Below, piece by piece: positions 57,940-64,000 of a stretch of 64,000 nucleotides of DNA. The first letter of the stretch is position 1; each line of letters begins with the position of its first letter. The notes beneath the pieces were generated by a model that did not search any database, was not told the origin of the DNA, and saw nothing but the letters and a program-made list of their open reading frames with translations. The DNA comes from Chitinophagaceae bacterium DXS (GTDB lineage: Bacteria; Bacteroidota; Bacteroidia; Chitinophagales; Chitinophagaceae). Where the stretch lies: assembly GCA_030345135.1 (NCBI GenBank), contig CP128386.1:2135261-2199260 (forward strand). Reading direction: 5' to 3'. The position numbers were made by a program, and so were the translations under genes.

Positions 57940-58323
57940 ATCTGTATTTAACCGGTTTTGTCTAATAACTTTTGAGACTTTCAGTGTTTGGCAGCTATAA
58001 TATTAAAATGGCCATTATTATAATGTCAAACTGCTAATTATCCCAAAATAAAAGGATGGCAAAATTAATCATTGTACGCGAACAAGCAAAATCAATTTTA
58101 AATGTAAGGGATTGGGATTAGATAACAAGGGATTTTTAACAAATTAATTTGATTTTTTTGTCTGGATCGGGATTTATTGGATTTGAGGATTGTTGGATGG
58201 GGTACGGCATTATAAGAAGTACAGTCTTTTCATTGCTGGTTTGAAGAATTCCCAAATCCTGTAAAAAGAAAAATCTTTTAATCTATAAATCCCATAAATC
58301 CAAATCCCGACGATATCCAAATT
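57940..58323. other. 384-bp spacer upstream of rpoB
   Basis: Should hold the rpoB promoter. The part near 58150-58320 is rich in words related to GGGATTT and GGATTTA on one strand and AAATCCC on the other, loosely in 7-nt phase and partly inverted; possibly a further, decayed array family. No gene. Confidence 0.5.
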
Positions 58324-60009
58324 TTATTTCACTTTTTTCACCCCGCTATCAAACCCCACCGTCTTCATAATTCCTATTAATATAGTTTTCCATATGATGC
58401 TGAAAAAGGACTTGTGGACGTCTCGCCGGTAATATGCCGATGCTTTGCGGACGGGGGTATTTTTCTCTGGATTGGAGGGGATCAGCACAAAACTATTGGC
58501 AATAAAGCTTAAAAAGCCGCGCTTTTTCAACTTATCACCGTCTTGTTTGAGCGCTGCAATTTGCAGATCATCATATTTAAGGACAACGGTTCCTCTTCCG
58601 TTATAGTTTGTCCCGTCAACATGTACATCCATGCCCTTTATTGTCGCTTTTTCAACTCCAAACATGCCTAAGGGACGTGTGGCTTTATCGAATGCTCTGC
58701 CATCCATCGGATGCAGAAAGGCATCAACTGAAAAAATACCGTCTTTAGCCTTATCAAGATAGAATTTGAATATTGCATCCAGTTTCCCCTCCCCCATTGG
58801 CTTTGCACTTGCATCAAGTTTCATTATATTGTTTTGGGCTATAAGTTGCGGGTCATTCGTAATATTCTCGAGTGTCCCGTTAATATCTTTAAAACTTACT
58901 TCTCCTTTTTCGTCCGTTTTAGGATTAAACTCCTGGTAACTAAGATCAAAATTGGTGACCTTCAGCCTTTTCAGATTGATAGGAAAAGGTGACTTCATAA
59001 GCAGTTGATGAGGGAAGTTTCCCACTTTAGACCTGGGAAACGGCGGAAGACTTCTATCAGTATAAACCTCAAGAGAGCCATTGTTCATATGCACTTCATC
59101 AGCCCTGAAATAGTCGGAAGAAGCGATGCTCCACCAGCTTATTTGTTTTAACTCTACGGTTTTAAACTGGCCGGTGTACCGTTCTTTTATAAATTTCAAT
59201 TTGTTCCTGAACGCTTTGTTTGTTCCGTTTGGTTTTATATAAAAATTGCTTATCAGTACATTTTTTTCTGAAGCATTAATGGTGATGGAATCAAGGCCAA
59301 TCAGGTAGAGGCTATCTTTTGTGCGAAACTTAAGATCCTGAAGTGAAATAAGCGCCTGCTTTGAATACATGAAGCGGGTGGAATCAATTGCAGCTACCGA
59401 ATCAATTAAAACATCGTCCAGCAGAAAATTTACATTCCTAAACTTGCTGGTCTTCTGTACCGTGTCATTGCTCAGTGTGTGCAACTGCACATTCATATCA
59501 AGTATTTGTACCTTATTAATAGCCAGATGATTCATTTGCTTCGCGATGCGTATCCGCAGCGTACTGAGTTTTAACCTGTCTGCCGAATCTTGTTTGGGCG
59601 TTTTTGCGTGAAACACTTCAACAGAAGGCTGACGCACATGTAGCACGTTCAGATCCACATTTTTGTTAGAAGTAAAGTCTGCAATATTTAATCCGTCAAC
59701 AACCAATGAATCAAGGCTTACTTTAAAAATATCTTTGGGCGCATTGCCGGTATTGCGCATCTTCTGAAGTACGGTTGTATCTGGTGTTAAGACGATCTTT
59801 GTGACTGTTAACCTTGAGTCGATAACGTCAGCAATAAGTGTATCGAAAGTTAACCGGTACAGGCTGTCCGAACCTTTTAAAACAAGTGATTGAAGCTTCT
59901 CTCTGATTAATGGATTGAAATCGGTGAGTTTCCTGTTTTTCAAATAAAAAAACAGGCCAATGGCCAGAGCAATTAATATCCCTCCTCCTATAAGTAACGC
60001 TTTCTTCAT
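58324..60009 (-). CDS. AsmA-like / DUF748-type membrane-anchored protein
   Basis: 561 aa from MKKALLIGGGIL; 17 upstream in-frame codons are rejected because the signal-anchor starts here. One N-terminal TM helix (ALLIGGGILIALAIGLFFYL), then a long beta-rich periplasmic region with repeated amphipathic strands (LTVTKIVLTPDTTV, LNVLHVRQPSVEVFHA, ISLQDLKFRTKDSLYLIG, GRGTVVLKYDDLQIAAL) as in AsmA/DUF748/YhdP-type proteins, which bridge the envelope and affect lipid movement. It sits between rplL and rpoB on the same strand, an unusual location. Function in this organism is unknown. Confidence 0.75.
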   Translation of the reverse strand: MKKALLIGGGILIALAIGLFFYLKNRKLTDFNPLIREKLQSLVLKGSDSLYRLTFDTLIADVIDSRLTVTKIVLTPDTTVLQKMRNTGNAPKDIFKVSLDSLVVDGLNIADFTSNKNVDLNVLHVRQPSVEVFHAKTPKQDSADRLKLSTLRIRIAKQMNHLAINKVQILDMNVQLHTLSNDTVQKTSKFRNVNFLLDDVLIDSVAAIDSTRFMYSKQALISLQDLKFRTKDSLYLIGLDSITINASEKNVLISNFYIKPNGTNKAFRNKLKFIKERYTGQFKTVELKQISWWSIASSDYFRADEVHMNNGSLEVYTDRSLPPFPRSKVGNFPHQLLMKSPFPINLKRLKVTNFDLSYQEFNPKTDEKGEVSFKDINGTLENITNDPQLIAQNNIMKLDASAKPMGEGKLDAIFKFYLDKAKDGIFSVDAFLHPMDGRAFDKATRPLGMFGVEKATIKGMDVHVDGTNYNGRGTVVLKYDDLQIAALKQDGDKLKKRGFLSFIANSFVLIPSNPEKNTPVRKASAYYRRDVHKSFFSIIWKTILIGIMKTVGFDSGVKKVK

Positions 60010-60285
60010 GCCAACATTAATTCTAAAACTATACCAAGGCCAGCCCGGGCTATTGTGCATTAAGCCTGCGAGGTTATTCTTACCTGGCTGATAATGCCCG
60101 CTTTACAGACATAAACGAAATAAGCAGGAAAAGGTTGGAATTGAATATGGAGATGTTAGTCTGATGTTAATACAACTGAAAAGAAACCACTTGTTATTTC
60201 GGGGTATAAAGGTTTCGTTACGGAAAATTTAGCCGCACTGTGAACGAAAAATTGCACATTGGCATGATGATAAGGCTTGCGCCCT

Positions 60286-60333
60286 AGTCCACAGGGCGTT
60301 GCCCTGTGCTTGTGCTAATCGCCCTTTCAGGGC
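60286..60333. repeat. GC-rich palindrome cluster
   Basis: ACAGGGCGTTGCCCTGT (about 60291-60307) and GCCCTTTCAGGGC (about 60321-60333) are adjacent palindromes, flanked by GGCTTGCGCCCT and AGGGCTTG. They stand out against the AT-rich surroundings and look like a REP-type remnant. Confidence 0.65.
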
Positions 60334-60548
60334 TTGAAAATAGCAGCGCTGAAAAACTCACAAAGCGTGATCAGTCCTAACACCAGCGTTCTTTCTGTGC
60401 TTATCTGAAATTGAACATAAAGTTGAGTTGGTGCGCCCGCATGTTTATGCCGGATCCTCTTTCTGGCTAATTGAAAACTGTGCTAAGGGCCTGATCCAAA
60501 TGCTCCTTTAACAGATTACTGCATGCATTTAATGTGCCTTTCTCATCT

Positions 60549-60576
60549 TTCACTATTCACTATTGACCATTCACTA
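60549..60576. repeat. Heptanucleotide array, family B, downstream of rplL
   Basis: Four 7-nt units TTCACTA, TTCACTA, TTGACCA, TTCACTA. On the rplL strand it reads TAGTGAA. Confidence 0.9.
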
Positions 60577-60607
60577 TCTGACTCTATTGCTATGAACGTG
60601 CCTAAAT

Positions 60608-60641
60608 AAAAAGCCCCGTTCCATTCAGAACGAGGCCCTTT
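60608..60641 (-). terminator. Terminator after rplL
   Basis: AAAGCCCCGTTC / GAACGAGGCCCTTT stem with one mismatch and a 6-nt loop, followed on the minus strand by a T-rich run; 20 nt after the rplL stop. Confidence 0.82.
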
Positions 60642-60661
60642 ATAAAGTAAGATATAGCTAA

Positions 60662-61033
60662 TTATTTTACTTCAACGTCAGCACCAGCTTCTTTCAGTTT
60701 AGCTGCGATTTCATCAGCTTCTGCTTTAGAAACGCCTTCTTTAACTGGTTTTGGAGCGCCGTCTACTAATTCTTTAGCTTCTTTCAGACCTAAACCTGTT
60801 AAGTCTTTAACGATTTTAACTACGTTCAGTTTGCTAGCACCACCGCTGATCAATACTACATCAAATGCAGTTTTTTCTTCAACTTTAGGAGCATCGCCAC
60901 CACCAGCAGCTACTACTACTGCTGCTGCAGCTGGTTCAATACCGTAATCAGCTTTTAATACATCAGCTAATTCCTGTACTTCTTTTACTGTTAAGCCTAC
61001 TAGTTGTTCGGCTAAAGCTTTTACGTCTGCCAT
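60662..61033 (-). CDS. rplL: 50S ribosomal protein L7/L12
   Basis: 123 aa. N-terminal dimerisation helices [21 protein letters not shown], Ala-rich hinge [12 protein letters not shown], and the C-terminal factor-binding domain [40 protein letters not shown]. It forms the ribosomal stalk that recruits translation factors. Last gene of the rplK-rplA-rplJ-rplL operon. Confidence 0.98.
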   Translation of the reverse strand: MADVKALAEQLVGLTVKEVQELADVLKADYGIEPAAAAVVVAAGGGDAPKVEEKTAFDVVLISGGASKLNVVKIVKDLTGLGLKEAKELVDGAPKPVKEGVSKAEADEIAAKLKEAGADVEVK

Positions 61034-61164
61034 AATGTTTAAATTTTTTCCGGCTTCATATCCGCCAGGCGGATCCGTCGGACTGTTTAAAAAAATTTGA
61101 TTTTATTGATTTGAAATCAGCAATATTATTTGATTGCCTTTTTCAGTTAATCCAAAATTGAAAA

Positions 61165-61692
61165 CTATTCAGCTGCTGGTTCTGCAGTAGCGCCTTCAGC
61201 CTGTTTTTCGTGGTGGTGCAACAAAGCAGCCAGAACACGTTTAGCAGGAGACTGCAACAAGCCGATAACTTCGCCGATAAGCTCGTTCTTCGTCTTGATC
61301 TGAGTTAATGCTTTCAGGTTATCGTCACCAGCATAGATATCGCCGTTGATGAAAGCTGCTTTTAACTCAGGTTTTGTACCGTTGCTATCCTTACGGAAAC
61401 CTGCTAAAATCAAAGCTGGTTCTTTAGGATTTTCAGAGAACATCAACGCAGTTACGTTGTGCAGAGAATCATAAACGCCAGAATATTTTTCAGCGTCGAT
61501 TGATTCAAGCGCCTTGCGGATCAAAGTGTTTTTAGCCACTTTCATTTCCACTTGCTTATCAAAACAAGCACGGCGTAATTTTGTGATCTGTGCTACTGTT
61601 AAAGATTCTGTATCTGTAACGTAGAAGTTATTGTACTGACTGAATTTCTCTTTCAGAACTTCAATCACCTCATTTTTTTGATCTTTGGTCAT
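61165..61692 (-). CDS. rplJ: 50S ribosomal protein L10
   Basis: 175 aa. Typical L10: MTKDQKNEVIEVLKEKFSQYNNFYVTD, LTVAQITKLRRACFDKQVEMKVAKNTLIRKAL, and the C-terminal helix that binds L7/L12 dimers. It is the stalk base and, in many bacteria, autoregulates the rplJ-rplL pair. 48 bp after rplA and 131 bp before rplL; the latter gap is long enough for a regulatory leader but no structure was identified. Confidence 0.97.
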   Translation of the reverse strand: MTKDQKNEVIEVLKEKFSQYNNFYVTDTESLTVAQITKLRRACFDKQVEMKVAKNTLIRKALESIDAEKYSGVYDSLHNVTALMFSENPKEPALILAGFRKDSNGTKPELKAAFINGDIYAGDDNLKALTQIKTKNELIGEVIGLLQSPAKRVLAALLHHHEKQAEGATAEPAAE

Positions 61693-61740
61693 AACTAACT
61701 TTTAAGAACCCGGGTCATCTCCCTTTCAGGATCACCAGGA

Positions 61741-62436
61741 TTAGTTCATTAATGCTTTTGTTTCAATTGTAATACCGGGGCTCATTGAGCTTGCCATGCT
61801 AACACCTTTCAGGTAGATACCTTTAGCTGCAGATGGTTTCAGCTTAATGATGGCGTTAACCAGTTCTGTAGCGTTTGCAGCAATTTTATCAGCAGAGAAA
61901 GATACACGGCCGATAGAAGCGTGAACAATACCAGCTTTGTCAACTTTGAAAGCGATTTTACCGCCTTTTACTTCATTAACAGCAGCTGCTACATCGTTGG
62001 TAACAGTACCGGTTTTAGGGTTTGGCATCAGGTTACGAGGACCTAACACTTTACCTAATTTACCTATTTTAGGCATTACTGCAGGCGTAGCGATGATAAC
62101 ATCGATATCTGTCCAGCCGCCTTCAATTTTTTGGATGAACTCATCCAAGCCAGCGAAGTCAGCGCCTGCTGCAGTAGCATCAGCAACTTTATCAGGAGTA
62201 CAAAGAACTAATACACGTTTTGTTTTACCAGTACCGTGAGGTAAGGTTACAGTACCACGAACCTGCTGATCAGCTTTCTTAGGATCAACTCCCAGGCGGA
62301 TGTGCAGATCCACAGAAGCATCAAACTTAGTGGTATTGATATCTTTAACAAGAGCAGATGCGTCTTTTAAAGAGTAGATTTTATTTTTATCGATTTTCGC
62401 GTCCGCTACTTTTCTTTTTTTGGTAATTTTTGCCAT
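61741..62436 (-). CDS. rplA: 50S ribosomal protein L1
   Basis: 231 aa. L1 signatures [57 protein letters not shown] and [18 protein letters not shown]. It binds 23S rRNA at the E-site stalk and its own mRNA in other bacteria. 24 bp after rplK. Confidence 0.98.
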   Translation of the reverse strand: MAKITKKRKVADAKIDKNKIYSLKDASALVKDINTTKFDASVDLHIRLGVDPKKADQQVRGTVTLPHGTGKTKRVLVLCTPDKVADATAAGADFAGLDEFIQKIEGGWTDIDVIIATPAVMPKIGKLGKVLGPRNLMPNPKTGTVTNDVAAAVNEVKGGKIAFKVDKAGIVHASIGRVSFSADKIAANATELVNAIIKLKPSAAKGIYLKGVSMASSMSPGITIETKALMN

Positions 62437-62460
62437 TTCAATTCAGTTTTAGGAGTTTAA

Positions 62461-62904
62461 TTAATTGTCCCAGGGAGCGGCACCTTCAACATTAAGACCC
62501 ATAGAACGGGCAGTACCTGCAACCATTTTCATCGCGCTTTCAATTGTAAAGCAGTTAAGATCAGGCATCTTGTCTTTAGCGATAGCTTCAACCTGAGCCC
62601 AGGTAACTTTACCTACTTTAGCACGATTGCTTTCTTTAGAACCTTTCTGAATTTTTGCGGCTTCCATTAACTGAACAGCAGCTGGAGGAGTTTTGATAAC
62701 AAAGTCGAAAGACTTGTCAGTATAAACTGTGATTAAAACAGGAAGTACTTTTCCCATTTTATCCTGAGTTCTTGCATTGAACTGTTTGCAGAACTCCATG
62801 ATGTTAACACCCTTACTACCAAGGGCAGGACCTACCGGAGGCGCAGGATTGGCTTGACCGCCTTTTACCTGCAACTTTACGAAACCAGAGATTTCTTTTG
62901 CCAT
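62461..62904 (-). CDS. rplK: 50S ribosomal protein L11
   Basis: 147 aa. L11 landmarks [35 protein letters not shown] and the C-terminal [20 protein letters not shown], with [22 protein letters not shown]. It binds the GTPase-associated centre of 23S rRNA. First gene of the operon, with a consensus promoter upstream. The secE-nusG pair that usually precedes rplK is absent; a divergent oxidoreductase gene is there instead. Confidence 0.98.
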   Translation of the reverse strand: MAKEISGFVKLQVKGGQANPAPPVGPALGSKGVNIMEFCKQFNARTQDKMGKVLPVLITVYTDKSFDFVIKTPPAAVQLMEAAKIQKGSKESNRAKVGKVTWAQVEAIAKDKMPDLNCFTIESAMKMVAGTARSMGLNVEGAAPWDN

Positions 62905-63001
62905 TGTCTACAATTTAATTGGTTCAAACGTCTTTCAGCTTTTATAGCTTCCTGACTCCCAAATTCAATTATTCTTACTAAAAAAGAACTTTTTGGGGAC
63001 G

Positions 63002-63031
63002 CAAAGGTAGTAAAAGGATTGGAAAAAACAA
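63002..63031 (-). promoter_or_regulatory. Bacteroidetes-type promoter of the rplKAJL operon
   Basis: On the minus strand TTG (63029-63031), exactly 19 nt, then TACCTTTG (63002-63009): a full -33/-7 match. The rplK ATG is 97 nt downstream, leaving a substantial leader. Confidence 0.85.
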
Positions 63032-63047
63032 GAAGGAAATCATTTTT

Positions 63048-63116
63048 ATGTAAGATGTACCGCGAATATGTACGATGTACGATTTTGGATGTACGATTTT
63101 AGGTGTACGATATGGG
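63048..63116. repeat. Heptanucleotide array, family E (ATGTACG)
   Basis: Nine 7-nt units with one 6-nt slip: ATGTAAG, ATGTACC, then ATGTACG, ATGTACG, ATTTTGG, ATGTACG, ATTTTAG, GTGTACG, ATATGGG from 63068. It lies between the divergent rplK and oxidoreductase starts. The alternation of ATGTACG and ATTTTAG repeats that of the 9730 array. Confidence 0.9.
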
Positions 63117-63182
63117 TCAAGTGCATGTTCCTATAACTCAACTCAATAAAAATGATTACTTTAAAGCATCAAAGATATAATG

Positions 63183-63854
63183 ATGGCAACATACCGCTTA
63201 GAAATTCAGGAAATCATTCCCAGAACACACAATGTTAGAACTTACAGGTTTGAAAAACCTGCTGGTTTTCAATTTGTTCCGGGACAGGCGGCCGACGTCT
63301 CACTCCTTAAGGAAGGTTGGGAAAAAGAAGTACGGCCTTTTACATTTACCTGTCTCCCATCAGCCGGCTATCTGGAATTCACCATTAAATCTTACACGGA
63401 TCATAATGGAGTGACCAACGAGCTGTTTCATGCCCAAACGGGCGATCACCTGGAAATTTCCGATGCCTGGGGTGCCATTGAATACAAAGGTGAAGGTACT
63501 TTTATTGCGGGCGGCGCGGGTGTAACGCCTTTTATTGCCATTTTCAGATACCTGAAAGAGACAAGCCAGCTTGGCAATAATAAATTGCTATTTTCCAACA
63601 AGACTTCAAAGGACATTATTTTAAAGGAGGAGTTTGAGGAAATGCTTGGAGACAATTTTGTCAATATCATTACAAATGAGACTGTAAGCAGCCCGTTAAT
63701 TACAGGAAGAATTAATAAGGAATACCTGACACAACATATAAAGGATTTCTCGCAGCATTTTTATGTATGCGGCCCGGATGCTTTTACCGAAAGTATTTTA
63801 CAGGCGTTAAAAGAATTAGGGGCAAATGCAGAAGCCCTTGTCTTCGAAAAATAA
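63183..63854 (+). CDS. FAD-binding oxidoreductase, ferredoxin/flavodoxin-NADP reductase-like
   Basis: 223 aa from MATYRLEIQEIIP (a directly preceding ATG at 63180 is also possible). FAD-binding barrel with PGQAADVSLL, VRPFTFTCLPS (RxFT/S flavin motif) and LEISDAWGAIEY, then the NAD(P) half GTFIAGGAGVTPFIAIFRYL and YVCGPDAFTESILQALKELG. It resembles the single-chain reductase part of phenol-hydroxylase or flavohaemoprotein-type enzymes without an iron-sulfur domain. It may serve as a flavodoxin or ferredoxin reductase. Alone on the plus strand; ends at a convergent hairpin. Confidence 0.9.
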   Translation: MATYRLEIQEIIPRTHNVRTYRFEKPAGFQFVPGQAADVSLLKEGWEKEVRPFTFTCLPSAGYLEFTIKSYTDHNGVTNELFHAQTGDHLEISDAWGAIEYKGEGTFIAGGAGVTPFIAIFRYLKETSQLGNNKLLFSNKTSKDIILKEEFEEMLGDNFVNIITNETVSSPLITGRINKEYLTQHIKDFSQHFYVCGPDAFTESILQALKELGANAEALVFEK

Positions 63855-63859
63855 AAAAT

Positions 63860-63885
63860 GGGCTTACAATTTTAGTTGTAAGCCT
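63860..63885. terminator. Hairpin between convergent genes
   Basis: GGCTTACAA (63861-63869) / TTGTAAGCC (63876-63884) with a 6-nt loop (TTTTAG), preceded by an A-run that gives a T-run on the minus strand. It can serve both converging transcripts. Confidence 0.75.
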
Positions 63886-63892
63886 ACTGTCT

Positions 63893-64000
63893 TTACTGGT
63901 GAGGCAATGTAAATATGATGCTTATTTTTTTCGTCTCCTTTGAATCTGTGAAACCTAACCCAACAAACTGAAATATTTTGTCCTTTCCTTTAAAGGTCAC
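63893..64000 (-). CDS. C-terminal end of an unidentified protein (partial)
   Basis: The last 35 codons of a frame open to the right edge of the window. The residues include KGKDKIFQFVGLGFTD and end ISIIFTLPHQ. The stop lies 8 bp from the convergent hairpin, which supports a real gene end. Too short to name a family. Confidence 0.4.
   Translation of the reverse strand: MTFKGKDKIFQFVGLGFTDSKETKKISIIFTLPHQ

Larger units (their letters stand above)
60010..60661. other. 652-bp spacer between rplL and the AsmA-like gene
   Basis: No gene. It contains palindromic repeats at 60286-60333, a family B heptad array at 60549-60576 and the rplL terminator at 60608-60641. Confidence 0.75.

Overview
The window reads as chromosomal DNA of a Bacteroidota, most likely a Chitinophagaceae-type member. 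The evidence is two very large secreted proteins with C-terminal type IX secretion (T9SS) sorting domains, a CarboxypepD_reg-like/beta-barrel outer-membrane protein, a DUF2795 protein, and promoters of the Bacteroidetes form TTG-N19-TAnnTTTG ahead of rplK and the DUF2795 gene. The genus cannot be fixed from sequence reading alone.

Layout. 1-3913 (minus): an L-fucose uptake and non-phosphorylative catabolic operon (FucP, RhaM-type mutarotase, SDR dehydrogenase, FAH-family hydrolase, start of an amidohydrolase/lactonase). 4482-10884: housekeeping and orphan genes (DUF2795, LolD-like ATPase, outer-membrane barrel protein, cobalamin adenosyltransferase, MacB-type ATPase, GatC). 11153-52719: a roughly 41-kb exopolysaccharide (EPS) locus. 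It opens with a sigma54-dependent response regulator, an HPt protein, a receiver and a phosphoglycosyltransferase carrying an apparent pseudo-receiver domain. It continues with glycosyltransferases, a nucleotide-sugar epimerase, an SGNH/MBOAT O-acylation pair, a 1464-aa T9SS esterase/PKD/beta-helix protein, and a flippase. Next come UbiA, DprE1-like, DprE2-like and HAD genes that together look like a polyprenyl-phospho-pentofuranose (arabinose-type) donor pathway, and a GT-C transferase. It ends with a half-length TolC-like protein, an O-antigen-ligase/Wzy protein, a Wzc-like ATPase, a 2249-aa T9SS esterase/FN3/PA14 protein, two acyltransferase-3 proteins and more glycosyltransferases. 52867-64000: GrpB, rpoB (with its own terminator and no rpoC next to it), an AsmA-like protein, rplL-rplJ-rplA-rplK, a ferredoxin-reductase-like protein, and the tail of one more gene.

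Working model of the EPS locus (inference). The phosphoglycosyltransferase starts a repeat unit on undecaprenyl phosphate and cytosolic glycosyltransferases extend it. The UbiA/HAD/DprE1/DprE2 set makes a lipid-linked pentofuranose for the GT-C enzyme to add on the periplasmic side. The flippase, ligase/polymerase and Wzc-like protein export and polymerise the glycan. MBOAT and acyltransferase-3 proteins acylate it, and the two surface esterases may trim it.

The most unusual feature runs across the whole window. Intergenic spaces are filled with degenerate short arrays phased at seven nucleotides (several unrelated words) or eight (one word). They sit at or across stop codons and, at every stop I checked, read in a fixed orientation relative to the gene that ends there. 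Larger elements lie among them: a 57-bp x2 tandem, a 120-bp x3 tandem, and nested inverted-repeat elements of 234 and 140 bp.
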